From Streptomyces flaveolus (GTDB lineage: Bacteria > Actinomycetota > Actinomycetes > Streptomycetales > Streptomycetaceae), in assembly GCF_000716535.1 (NCBI RefSeq), contig NZ_JNWV01000046.1, positions 6,815 to 70,814 on the forward strand: a DNA stretch of 64,000 nt. Direction: 5' to 3'. The notes under the pieces were generated by a model, which made no database searches, had not been told where the DNA came from, and saw only the letters and a program-made list of their open reading frames with translations. The first letter of the stretch is position 1. Each line of letters opens with the position of its first letter. The position numbers were made by a program, and so were the translations under genes. Below are positions 7,990 to 16,351 of this stretch, in pieces.

Positions 7990-8592
7990 TTCGCCCGCGC
8001 CGCGTCCGCCACCGCCCACCGGCGTCCCGCTACGTTCCAGCAGTCGCAGCCACGTCTCACTGATCGTCGGCAAGGCGAGGGCGGCGTCCCAGGCCAGGGT
8101 GCCGTTCGTCGCGTCGACCGGCGTGCGAGCCCGGCCCCGGTAGTCCTCGGCGTACTGCTGGGCGCCCGCCGGACGACCGACGCCCAGGCGAGTCATCCAC
8201 GCGCGCCCGTCGACGTGGCCGACGGCGTAGAGCCAGCCGTCGGCCACGGCGGTCACCCGGCAGGCGTCGTCGGCGGTGAGCCAGTCGCCGGGCGTCAGGG
8301 CGACGGTCTCCCGGCCGACGTCCGTCGTGCGCGGCGTGCGGCCGGTGACGAACTGGATCTCGCCCGCGGTCAGCGCCGCCCCTTCGGCCAGGGCGATCCG
8401 TGCCGGGCCGTGCCCACCGTTCTCGCGGCGTACGGAGGCGGCCTGGGGAGCCGGTCGTATGTCGGCGCCGGCCTCGCCGAGCCCTCCGCCACCAGTTCAC
8501 CGGCGAAGTGCACCGCGCGCTGGTACGTGCGCTCACACGCCGGCGCCACCTGGGCGTCCTGCCACCGCGCGGCACGTCCTCCGTGAGGCATA
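7990..8592 (-). pseudogene. Unrecognised gene, apparently frameshifted
   Basis: A leftward protein-like frame starts near 8592 (MPHGGRAARWQDAQV, ERTYQRAVHFAGELVAEGSA), then protein-like sequence continues in another frame from about 8410 (RIALAEGAALTAGEIQFVTG, RETVALTPGDWLTADDACRV, ADGWLYAVGHVDGRAWMTRL, LPTISETWLRLLERSG) to about 7990. The second part has no plausible start of its own before GTG 8256. I do not recognise the family. One frameshift near 8410 would explain the layout. The gene would end just short of the SsgA-like promoter region. Confidence 0.4.
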
Positions 8593-8606
8593 CTAGGCGA
8601 CCGGTC
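8589..8606 (+). promoter_or_regulatory. Candidate -10 box with GACCGGTC operator
   Basis: CATACT (8589-8594) resembles a -10 box and is followed at 8599-8606 by GACCGGTC, about 20 bases before the start of the DsbA-like gene. A repressor bound there would block transcription start. Confidence 0.35.
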
Positions 8607-8625
8607 TACTTCAAGGAGGGTCCCC

Positions 8626-9279
8626 GTGCGCACACCGACCTCTCACGAGTCCACGACGCCTGTCGACTTCTGGTTCGACCCCGTCTGCCCGTGGACGTGG
8701 CTCACCTCACGCTGGATGCTGGAGGTCGCCAGGCGCCGGCCCGTGGAGGTGTCCTGGCACGTCATGAGCCTGGCGGTGCTCAACGAGAACAGGCTGGACG
8801 AGCTGCCCGAGCGCATCCGGGTGCTGATGGGCGAGGCCTGGGCGCCGGTGCGGGTTCTGACCGCCGCCGCCCAGCTGCACGGCCCCGAGACCCTGGAGCC
8901 GCTGTACACCGCCCTGGGGGAGCGCTACCACCTGCGGCAGCAGCCCAAGGACCGGGCCACGCTGGAAGACGCCCTGCGGGAGGCCGGCCTGCCCGTGGAC
9001 CTCGCCGACGCCGGCGACACCGACCGTTTCGACGAGGAGCTGCGGGCCTCCCACCACAGGGGGATGGCCCTGGTCGGCCAGGACGTCGGCAGCCCGGTCA
9101 TCGCCGTCCCCGGCCAGGACGCGGGCGGCGACCCCGTCGCCTTCTTCGGCCCCGTGGTGAACCCGGCACCGAAGGGCGAGGAAGCGGCCAGGCTGTGGGA
9201 CGGTGTGCTCGCCGTCGCCTCCACGCCGGGCTTCTACGAGATCAAGCGCACCCGCACCAGCCCGCCGGACTTCGGCTGA
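8626..9279 (+). CDS. DsbA-family protein, Rv2466c-like mycothiol-dependent reductase
   Basis: A 217-residue thioredoxin-fold protein. The N-terminal FWFDPVCPWTWLTSRWMLEV segment, WHVMSLAVLNE and the GSPVIAVP cis-proline region match the actinobacterial mycothiol-dependent nitroreductase family typified by Mycobacterium Rv2466c, a cytosolic DsbA relative that exchanges with mycothiol and can reduce nitro compounds. The active site here is CPWT, so the second cysteine of the CPWC pair is absent and only a monothiol mechanism with mycothiol is possible. GTG 8626 is well placed behind GGAGGG. It may share redox partners with the mycothione reductase at 60-61 kb. Confidence 0.8.
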   Translation: MRTPTSHESTTPVDFWFDPVCPWTWLTSRWMLEVARRRPVEVSWHVMSLAVLNENRLDELPERIRVLMGEAWAPVRVLTAAAQLHGPETLEPLYTALGERYHLRQQPKDRATLEDALREAGLPVDLADAGDTDRFDEELRASHHRGMALVGQDVGSPVIAVPGQDAGGDPVAFFGPVVNPAPKGEEAARLWDGVLAVASTPGFYEIKRTRTSPPDFG

Positions 9280-9565
9280 GCGAACCGCCCACGGCCGGTC
9301 CGGGTACGGCCCGGCCGGCCAGGCCCGGACCGCGGGTCCGTGTCGGCGCTCCGCCCCGGCGTGCCCTCCGCCCGCGTGGCCCGGGTGCCGAGGGAACCGG
9401 CGTTCTCCGGCGGCAGCCCGGCGCCAGGAAGGGCGGGCCGGCCAGGGAAGGTGGTGACACACCGTCAAGGCCGCGTCGTCGCCGGGGTGTCGAGCGAGAC
9501 ATGTATCTCACCGAGGCTGCCGAACCTCCGGCTCTCCACCCTCGACGGAAGGCAGGGAGCGGCAG

Positions 9566-9766
9566 TCAGCCGAAGATGCCGCGGGGCAGGGTCATCGACA
9601 CGAGCCACTTGTGCAGGTCGACCGTCTCGTTATTCTTCAGGTCACCGGCCACACTCCACAGGGCGTACGCCTCGTGCTGGTCGTTCACCAGCCAGTCGAT
9701 CATCTCCCGGACGGCTGTCTTGGCATTCTCCAGTTGCGTGGGGTCCGCCGCGGGTTCGGCGGACGT
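9566..9766 (-). pseudogene. C-terminal fragment of an acetamidase/formamidase
   Basis: The last 65 residues of a leftward frame read as the end of an FmdA/AmdA-family amidase: LENAKTAVREMIDWLV, EAYALWSVAGDLKNNETVDL and HKWLVSMTLPRGIFG, stopping at 9566. The rest of the roughly 300-residue enzyme, including the catalytic domain, is missing; upstream sequence is non-coding in character. Confidence 0.6.
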
Positions 9767-9903
9767 CGGTCGGGGCCGTGCGGGCGGGGCGTCGCACCGG
9801 CGCGGCCGCACCGTACGGCCCGGGGCGGGACGCGATCGCCGGCCGGTCCGCAGAACCGATGGCGCCGGCCCGGGGCGAGGTCGCCGGCCGTGCGGTGGAC
9901 TGG

Positions 9904-11166
9904 TCACACCCGTTCGGGGGAAGGGCCCGGGTCCTCCTGCACCTCGTACATCCCCGTGCCGTCCAGGAAGCGGAGCGTGTTCAGGTCGCGACGTAGGACG
10001 GCCTCCACGGGGTGGCTGAAGGTGAGCGTCGCCGGGTACTCCATGTCCCACGTGGTGGGAACGATGCGGTCACCGGGTCGCACCTGGAGGGTCATGTCCC
10101 GGAAGCTTTCCAGGCGCCTGACCTCGTCCAGGGCGCGGTATCGCACCAACCGCCCCGATACCGGCGAGGCGAGTGCTGCCCAGGCGAACGCGCTGCGGCG
10201 CCGGTAGTCCTCCCCGGCGCGGGCCCTGAAGCGCTCCGGCCTGAGGTACGCGTCGGCGGACCACTCGAACTGGCCCTCGCCGACGGCTTCCGCCACGTAG
10301 TAGGGCAGGCCCGAAGGGCGGGCACCCGCTTCGATCAGCCGGGGTCCGTCCGGCGTCAGCTTGATCTCCAGATGCGCCGCGCCATAGCGAATGCCCAGCG
10401 CGTCGAGGACACTGTGGGCGTAGGGCACCAACTCGTGGACCGTGGGGTCGTCCGAGCGAAGCAGCACCTGAGCGACGACAAGGTCCCGCACAGCGTTCGC
10501 GGTGATGCGATCGGTGCTCCACACGTCGGTGACGTGGTGGAGTCCGTCACAGCTCACGGTGTTGACGATGTACTCAGCGCCGACCAGGTATTGTTGCGCA
10601 ACCACATGGGTGTTGCGCTCGCCGAGGACGTTTCCACGATGCAGGAGCGAGGAGAGAGCCGCAGCTGACTCGTCAGGGGAGTCGCAGAATGTGACTCCTT
10701 CCCCACCCACACTGCGGAGCGGCTTGACCACCGCCGTGCCGGCGAGTGTCTCGTGCCAGGCCCGCAGTTCCGCCTCGTCGTCGGTTCTTAGCTGCCGCAT
10801 GGCAGGAACACCTTGTGCTTTGAGGCGCTCGATCTGCAGGTACTTGTCGCGGCGGGCACGACTGAGTGCAGTGCCGTTGGACGGCAGACCGAGCCGTTCG
10901 GAGAGTTCATCGGCGAGTTCCACACCCGACTCGCGTGCGGGCAGAACCGCGCGCGGCTTGAGATCGGCCAGTTCGTCGAGGAGCCGATCGAGATCGCCGT
11001 CGTTCACGAGGTAGTGGGTGAACTTCGACGGGTCCACCGGCGGGACTCCCGGTAGTAGCCGGGGCGTGCTCTGAACCTGTATCACCCCGGCGCCCAGGGC
11101 GGTGAACGCGTCTGCGAAGCGGTATGTCGTTTTGAAGGCGTCTACGACAGCCACCTGTGGTTCCAT
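9904..11166 (-). CDS. ATP-grasp ligase (carboxylate-amine ligase type)
   Basis: A 420-residue ATP-grasp enzyme. It has an N-terminal pre-ATP-grasp domain (VVDAFKTTYRFADAFTALG), the central ATP-binding strands (TAVVKPLRSVGGEGVTF and HVVAQQYLVGAEYIVNTV) and the Mg-binding segment HLEIKLTPDGPRLIEAGARP. The order matches stand-alone carboxylate-amine ligases such as the BacD-like L-amino-acid ligases, which join two small substrates through an acyl-phosphate. ATG 11166 follows AAGGGAG by about 9 bases and lies 16 bases after the PrnB-like gene stop, so the pair is an operon. It probably makes an amide bond on the product or substrate of that enzyme. Substrates are unknown. Confidence 0.85.
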   Translation of the reverse strand: MEPQVAVVDAFKTTYRFADAFTALGAGVIQVQSTPRLLPGVPPVDPSKFTHYLVNDGDLDRLLDELADLKPRAVLPARESGVELADELSERLGLPSNGTALSRARRDKYLQIERLKAQGVPAMRQLRTDDEAELRAWHETLAGTAVVKPLRSVGGEGVTFCDSPDESAAALSSLLHRGNVLGERNTHVVAQQYLVGAEYIVNTVSCDGLHHVTDVWSTDRITANAVRDLVVAQVLLRSDDPTVHELVPYAHSVLDALGIRYGAAHLEIKLTPDGPRLIEAGARPSGLPYYVAEAVGEGQFEWSADAYLRPERFRARAGEDYRRRSAFAWAALASPVSGRLVRYRALDEVRRLESFRDMTLQVRPGDRIVPTTWDMEYPATLTFSHPVEAVLRRDLNTLRFLDGTGMYEVQEDPGPSPERV

Positions 11167-11182
11167 GAACACGGCTCCCTTG

Positions 11183-12355
11183 TCAGACCGCTGCGGCATG
11201 GAAGTCCTCGATCTCCTGGCGCGCCGCCAGCAGCCGGTACACCGCGTTGGTGAGCACGTTGCGCACGTCGAAACCGGATGTGCCCGGATTCTCATCGGCC
11301 AGGACGGTGCGCTCCCCGGACTGTGCGGCGATGTCCCTGCGGGTCGTCCCGCCCGTTCCCGCGAACGCCTCCGGGATCATTTTCCTGGTCACCCCGAGAT
11401 GGACCATGCGGAAGTCCGTGAACTTGTCGAAGACGCCGAGCAGTGCGGTCGCGGACTCCTGGTCCAGTTTGAGGCGGCCGTCGAGGACCGCCTGCGTGAT
11501 GTTCTCCCCCCGTGCGGACATCGCCCGCCGTTCGGCGATGAGCTCGCGGGACCACGTGGGGAAATAAGGCATGGACTGGTCGAGATACACCTCGTACTCC
11601 TCGGTCGGCGGGACGAGGACCAGCTCCAGCAACTGCACGCTGGGCATGAAGGCGCCGCTGGCTCCCCGGGGGCCGCCCTGATGGCCCATGTGGTAGCGGC
11701 GGAAGGAATTGAACTGCTCCCTGGTCAGTCTGCCGTAGCGTGCCATGCCGAGCCGGAACTCATCGAGTTTCCGGAACGCCTCGTCCATGCTGTGCGCGAG
11801 GTCGTCCGAGGGCGGCTCCGACAATGACGAGCACAGCCGGTCGTAGGCCGTTCGTACGGCCGGCTCCGTGAGGTGGTGTCCCAGGTAGAAGTCGCGTTCC
11901 AGGCGGCCGAGCTCGCCTTCCGAGAACACCCGCATGTGTCCGTGGCGCTGCCACTGTTCACTGTTGACGTCGATCAGGAGTTCGTAACTCATGTGCGGGT
12001 CCAGCGAGGGATGCCGCGCGCACTGTGCGGTGACGGCGTCCACCAGCGGCCGCGGGAACGCCTCCGGGCCGACGGGCAGATAGCCGTTCAGCATGAAGAG
12101 CAGGTCGAGCTGCGTCACCCGCGCCGCGGCCAGGTCGTCGACCGGGAAGGCGCCGGCACCGGCCTCTTCCAGGATCCGGCACTGCTTGTGGGCGAGGCCC
12201 CTGTAGGTCATCTCCTGCTGTGACACGGCCGACAGGTCGGACGGCAGCTCGGAGAGAACATAGTCACGGATTCTGTGGACGTGTGCAGGAAGTAATTCGG
12301 GTGAGGGCGATCGTGGGGGGTTCTCCGTGCCGGAGAAGAGGTCTTCCTGGTTCAT
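11183..12355 (-). CDS. PrnB-like heme enzyme of the indoleamine/tryptophan dioxygenase superfamily (DUF1864-like)
   Basis: A 390-residue protein with the layout of monodechloroaminopyrrolnitrin synthase PrnB, a heme enzyme that rearranges tryptophan derivatives. Comparable features are GGPRGASGAFMPSVQLLELV (227-246, PrnB has GPGAVEMP..VLEHVL), the segment DFRMVHLGVTRK holding His319 where PrnB has its proximal heme ligand (RAPHLKLAERA), and GTGGTT (333-338) for the heme-propionate loop GSGG. ATG 12355 is preferred over GTG 12367 because GAAGG lies 6 bases upstream. It is the first gene of an operon with an ATP-grasp ligase, with a recurrent palindrome 50 bases upstream. The exact reaction is inference; a purely structural homologue is possible. 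Confidence 0.7.
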   Translation of the reverse strand: MNQEDLFSGTENPPRSPSPELLPAHVHRIRDYVLSELPSDLSAVSQQEMTYRGLAHKQCRILEEAGAGAFPVDDLAAARVTQLDLLFMLNGYLPVGPEAFPRPLVDAVTAQCARHPSLDPHMSYELLIDVNSEQWQRHGHMRVFSEGELGRLERDFYLGHHLTEPAVRTAYDRLCSSLSEPPSDDLAHSMDEAFRKLDEFRLGMARYGRLTREQFNSFRRYHMGHQGGPRGASGAFMPSVQLLELVLVPPTEEYEVYLDQSMPYFPTWSRELIAERRAMSARGENITQAVLDGRLKLDQESATALLGVFDKFTDFRMVHLGVTRKMIPEAFAGTGGTTRRDIAAQSGERTVLADENPGTSGFDVRNVLTNAVYRLLAARQEIEDFHAAAV

Positions 12356-12403
12356 CACTGCCTTCACTCGGTCGCTTTTGACGACTCGTCGTGCCGGTAA
12401 GTC

Positions 12404-12417
12404 ATTGTTGGATCAAG
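12404..12417. promoter_or_regulatory. Candidate MarR operator of the PrnB-like operon
   Basis: ATTGTTGGATCAAG fits the (C/A)TTG-N6-CAAG pattern and is centred about 55 bases before the PrnB-like start. CTTGGTCAAG follows at 12437-12446 with a shorter spacer. Confidence 0.45.
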
Positions 12418-12452
12418 TACATGGGACTATCTGACGCTTGGTCAAGTCGTTT

Positions 12453-12467
12453 CATGTGTCACACATG
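12453..12467. promoter_or_regulatory. Perfect 15-bp palindrome CATGTGTCACACATG
   Basis: 7-bp arms around one base, located between the PrnB-like operon and the subtilase pseudogene. The half site resembles the CATGTG repeat at 4665-4678. Possible second operator controlling the PrnB-like operon. Confidence 0.4.
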
Positions 12468-12569
12468 TCACGCGACCGTCGACGGTGCGCGGCCTTGACC
12501 ACCTGGTGTCGCAGGTCGGCCGTCGCGGCCGGCGAGGGTCTGCTGCGCGAGCACATGTGTGTTTCCCAC

Positions 12570-13560
12570 CGTCGCCCTGGCGTACGTGTCTTCGGGCTGC
12601 TGGGCAAGCAGCTGTTCAATGTGACCCGGTTGGTGCGTGACGGTTACGACGACGCGCGCACCGACAGACTGCCGCTGATCGTCCGCTACACCGACGCGGC
12701 CGCCAAGGCGCGCACCCGGCGAAAGTCGCCGGATCCACCACCGTCCGCGCGCTGGACAGCATCAACGGCGCGGCCGTCGCGGAAGATCACACCCGGGCTC
12801 CCGCGTTCTGGTCCGCGCTCACCACCGAAGGCGGCGCGCCGACCCGAACGCCGAAACCCGCCTTCGTCGGGGCGTCGCGAAGGTGTGGCTCGACGGCAGG
12901 GTCACCGCGGACCCGGCCGACTCGATCGCTCAGATCGGGGGCTGCGGGTGTGGGCGCAGGGGAACACCGGGGCGGCGTGAAGGTGGCCGTCCTCGACAGC
13001 GGTGCGGACCTCGACCACGCCGACCTGGCCGGGCAGATGGACGGCACCGCCGACTTCGTCCCCACCGACCAGGACATGACCGACGTGGTGGGGCACGGGA
13101 CGCACATCGCATCGACCATCGCCGGCACCGGCGCCACCACCGACGGCAAGGAACGTGGCGTCGCATCCGGCGCACGCCTGGAGATCGGCAAGGTGTTCAG
13201 CCCCCGGGGCCCGGGGAAGGCGTCCTGGATCATCGCCGGCATGGAGTGGGCCGCCCGGGACCGGCACGCCAGGATCGTCGGCATGGCGGATACGGCGACG
13301 GCACCGACCCGATGAGTCAGGCGGTGAACGGGCTCAGCGCCGAGACCGGCGCGCTGTTCGTGATCGCGGCCGACAACTCCGGGCCGGGCGCGCACTCGGT
13401 GAACAGCCCGGCGCCGCGGACGCCGCGCTGACCGTGGGGGCGGTGGACGCATCCGACCACCTCGCCGACTTCTCCAGCCGGCGGCCCGGCCCCGGGGGTG
13501 ACGGACTGAAACCGGAGATCACCGCGCCGGGCGTCGGCATCCTGGCCGCCCGAGTTCAGA
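12570..13560 (+). pseudogene. Subtilisin-like (S8) serine protease, multiply frameshifted and truncated
   Basis: Successive pieces in three frames read as a Streptomyces S8 peptidase: propeptide end (GKQLFNVTRLVRDGYDDARTD, RLPLIVRYTD), VRALDSINGAAV-like sequence, the catalytic Asp motif VAVLDSGADLDHADL, the His motif VVGHGTHIASTIAG, then NGLSAETGALFVIAADNSGP, AADAALTVGAVDASDHLADF and LKPEITAPGVGILAAR. The GTSMA serine box and C-terminal domain are missing. At least three frameshifts make it non-functional. Confidence 0.85.
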
Positions 13561-13636
13561 CCTGTCTCGAAGGTCGAGGCCGTCATGGTGTCCTCCTCGG
13601 GCAACCTCGCCGCGGCAGACCACTCTCCACCATCTG

Positions 13637-13650
13637 TTTGACTCGTCAAG
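13637..13650. promoter_or_regulatory. Candidate MarR operator
   Basis: TTTGACTCGTCAAG, same pattern as the other sites, 130 bases upstream of the membrane-protein gene. Confidence 0.45.
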
Positions 13651-13722
13651 TATGTGTAACGTCGGTCACATGTCGACTCCGGTGACCGGTGGCCGCCGGG
13701 ACGCATGGATGTGAACTACTTG

Positions 13723-13760
13723 CTTGACGGATCAAATAATGCCATCGTTGCCGCGTCAAG
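13723..13760. promoter_or_regulatory. Two candidate MarR operators before the membrane/DedA operon
   Basis: CTTGACGGATCAAA (13723-13736) and GTTGCCGCGTCAAG (13747-13760), 24 bp apart, end 16 bases before the GTG start of the membrane protein and probably overlap its promoter. Confidence 0.5.
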
Positions 13761-13776
13761 TTAGTGAGGTGACCAA

Positions 13777-14550
13777 GTGGTAACCCACACCACGAAACCG
13801 CACGGCTCCACCGACCCGGTGTCCGAGCACCCGCAGGCAGACCGTCCGCGTGCCGACCGGCAGGGGCAGGAGACCGTCACCCGCAGGACCCTGAGGCACC
13901 TGGCGACCGGGGCGGCGGCGCTCGCACTGCTCCACGCGGCCCTCCTCGGCGTCTCCTCCGCGGCCGGCACCCCGCTGGAACCCGACCGGCTGGACACGGC
14001 GCAGACCATGGCCGTCGTCCGCCTCCTCGCTCCCTGGCCGTTGACGGCCCTGGTGCTGCTGTGGCTGGCTCACCAGCGGCCGGCGGCCTACGCCCGCGCC
14101 GCTCTCGCGCTGCTGTCGACCGGTGCCGCCGGGCTCGCCTACACCAGCTGGATGCCTCTGGACCACCTCCCGGCGCGTGAGGGCAGTCTCCTCGGCGACT
14201 ACCTGGCGATGCCCGGTGCGCTGACGGGGTGGTGCCTGCTGACCGCGCTCGGGGTCATCAGCGCCGTCTCGTCGTCCCGAGCGCGCGTCGCCGTCATGAC
14301 GACCGCGCTGGGCGCCGTCGCGACGTCCGTCCTGACCACCGAACACACCGGGCCCGCCGTCACGTTCGCCGTGGGGGTGCCGCTGGTGAGCTGGCTCCTC
14401 GCAGGACGCCTCTCGCGCCGGGGCGCACGGGCCCGCGGCCCCGCGGACGCCTGGGAGCCGGAAGGCCGGGCCGAGCCGGTGCGCAGGCGCGCCGGGACCC
14501 GGAAGCGCCTACCGGGCGCGTCCTCCGCGGCCCTGCGGCAGGCGGGCTGA
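13777..14550 (+). CDS. Polytopic membrane protein of unknown function
   Basis: A 257-residue protein with a charged 35-residue N-terminal tail, about five hydrophobic helices (for example HLATGAAALALLHAALLGVS, LLAPWPLTALVLLWLA, ALTGWCLLTALGVISAV and VTFAVGVPLVSWLLAG) and an Arg-rich C-terminal tail. The fold recalls DUF998-type actinobacterial proteins but I cannot assign it. GTG 13777 lies directly after GAGGTGA and the candidate operators. It is 5 bases from the next gene, a DedA protein, so the two are co-expressed and may act together at the membrane. Confidence 0.75.
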   Translation: MVTHTTKPHGSTDPVSEHPQADRPRADRQGQETVTRRTLRHLATGAAALALLHAALLGVSSAAGTPLEPDRLDTAQTMAVVRLLAPWPLTALVLLWLAHQRPAAYARAALALLSTGAAGLAYTSWMPLDHLPAREGSLLGDYLAMPGALTGWCLLTALGVISAVSSSRARVAVMTTALGAVATSVLTTEHTGPAVTFAVGVPLVSWLLAGRLSRRGARARGPADAWEPEGRAEPVRRRAGTRKRLPGASSAALRQAG

Positions 14551-14555
14551 CGGCC

Positions 14556-15248
14556 ATGCACCTCGACCGTGTGATCGAGGCGGCCGGATGGTGGTCGTAC
14601 GCCGCGGTGTTCGTCCTCACGGCCGGTGAGACCAGCGCCTTCATCGGCCTTCTGGTGCCCGGCGAGACGGCCGTCCTGCTGGCGTCGGCCGTCGCCGGCC
14701 GGGGCGAGCTGAACGCGCCCCTTCTGGCGGCCGTCGTGGTCGCGGGCGCCGTCACCGGCGACAACCTCGGCTATGCGCTGGGCCGCAGGTGTGCGCGGCG
14801 GCCCGGCCGACGGTCCCTCAAAGCCCTCGTCGGCCACCGTGACGGACGGGCCCGGGCCTTCCTCACCCGCCACGGCGCAGCCGCGGTCTTCACGGGCAAG
14901 TTCATCGGGTTCGCGAGGACCTTCCTGCCCTACGCCGCCGGCTCGTCGGGCATGCCCTACCGGCGCTTCCTTCTCTACAGCACCACGGCGTCGCTGCTCT
15001 GGGGCATCGGAACGGTGCTGCTGGGCTTCTTCGCCGGTGCGGCCGCGACCGGGCTGCTGCGCGCGGCCGGCACGGTCGCCGTCGCCGCGGTGGCGGCCGT
15101 GACGGTTCCGGCACTCGTCGTCAAGGTCCTCGCACGACGCCGGCGCCACCGGCCGGTCACCAGGTCCAGGGTTGTGGCGTGCGGCGGGCCGCGGCGCCCG
15201 CCGGCGCGGGGCGCGGCACGTGAGTCCACCCGTTCCCGGGAGGGATGA
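14556..15248 (+). CDS. DedA-family membrane protein
   Basis: A 230-residue SNARE-associated/DedA protein (PF09335). Typical elements are the re-entrant motif FIGLLVPGETAVLLAS, ViaGAvtGDNLGYALGRR, the G.F..RF.P..AG pattern here as GKFIGFARTFLPYAAGSSGM and a late W.....LG segment (LLWGIGTVLLGFFAG). The family flips lipids or carries out proton-dependent transport needed for envelope integrity. ATG 14556 is 5 bases after the preceding stop. The final 35 residues are basic and poorly conserved. It probably works with the upstream membrane protein. Confidence 0.88.
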   Translation: MHLDRVIEAAGWWSYAAVFVLTAGETSAFIGLLVPGETAVLLASAVAGRGELNAPLLAAVVVAGAVTGDNLGYALGRRCARRPGRRSLKALVGHRDGRARAFLTRHGAAAVFTGKFIGFARTFLPYAAGSSGMPYRRFLLYSTTASLLWGIGTVLLGFFAGAAATGLLRAAGTVAVAAVAAVTVPALVVKVLARRRRHRPVTRSRVVACGGPRRPPARGAARESTRSREG

Positions 15249-15337
15249 GTCATGCCATGCGGGACTGGGGCGCCACGGCCGCGCACCGGCGCGCGCCGCC
15301 GTTGCCGGGCTTCCGGTACCCCCGTGTTCCTGCTCCC

Positions 15338-16020
15338 GGTACGTGGACACCAAGACGTCCTTTGTGGCGGGACGGTGCGATCCGTCCTGGACGCGCGGGA
15401 CTGAGAGGCGTTCGTCTCCGTGCTGTAGACCGTGCTGGACTCCGCCCGCCGGGTGGGGCCGTTGCGCCCGTCCGCGCAGCACCCGTCCGCCGACGGCATG
15501 GCGGTGCTCGTGCAGCCTGTGCTCGCGTCGGTCGCCGGCGGGGTGTTCGGTGCGGATCCGGTCGAGGGCCGTACCGACCGCGTGCTAGTGAAGGTGGTGC
15601 GGGGTGCTCCCGACCGGCTCGTTTACGGCAGCACGCAAAGGGAGGGCCACCAGTTCACGCGGCGCGCCCAGTCGGCGGGGGCGGCCGGCCCCGACGTCAC
15701 GGCGGCCGTCTGCCGAAGAGGGGGCCAGGCCCGCCGGGTGGCGGGTTCGGCGTCGGCACCGCCTGGCACGGACAGGGTGCGTGTGCCGATGACGCGGTCC
15801 TCGTCACCGACTCGCCGGACCCGGCCCTCGCGCCCCGGCCGCCGGACCTCGCCGGGCTGGTGGCGGACACGGGCAGCGTCCTGTCACACCCCGCCGTCAT
15901 GACCCGCGAGTACGGCGTTCCCGGGTCCGCGTCGCGGGCGTGACCACCCGCTTCCCCTCGGGCACATCCCTGGCCGTCGACGGAGGCGCCGGGGCGGTCA
16001 CCGTCCGCGGGCTGCCCAGG
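15338..16020 (+). pseudogene. PEP/pyruvate-binding, PEP-utilising phosphotransferase remnant
   Basis: Fragments in several frames match PEP-synthase or rifamycin-phosphotransferase-like proteins: DTKTSFVAG and SVLDARD of the PEP/pyruvate-binding domain, MAVLVQPVLASVAGGVFGAD, DPVEGRTDRVLVKVVRGAPD, then, after a large deletion, the swivelling domain VLVTDSPDPALAPRPPDLAG, LVADTGSVLSHPAVMTREYG with its phosphorylatable His, and finally RFPSGTSLAVDGGAGAVTVR in another frame. In-frame stops, a deletion and frameshifts make it dead. Confidence 0.75.
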
Positions 16021-16351
16021 CTCGCCCCGCGCCGGCGGCCGGACGACAGGAGCCGGCGGGGTGAAGGCCACGCGGCTCGCTCGCGCGTGCGGAGCCGGTG
16101 AGAACAGTCCGGGGCCCGGCTGGAGGACATGCGCCTCCCGCCGGAGCAGACCAGGAACCCGGTCCGCCATCGCTTCGGCCGGCCGGCGCGGCGGCCGGTT
16201 CCGTGCGGTCGCGGCCCGCAGCCGTCGCGCGGGTGGCCTGCGGAGCACCGGGGATCGCCGCACGCCCGGGAGGTGCGCCCCCGGCCCGGAACCGGGTGGC
16301 GTCGTGCAGTCGTACGCCCCGACGCCACCGCCTCCCGGCCCGGGACACGTA

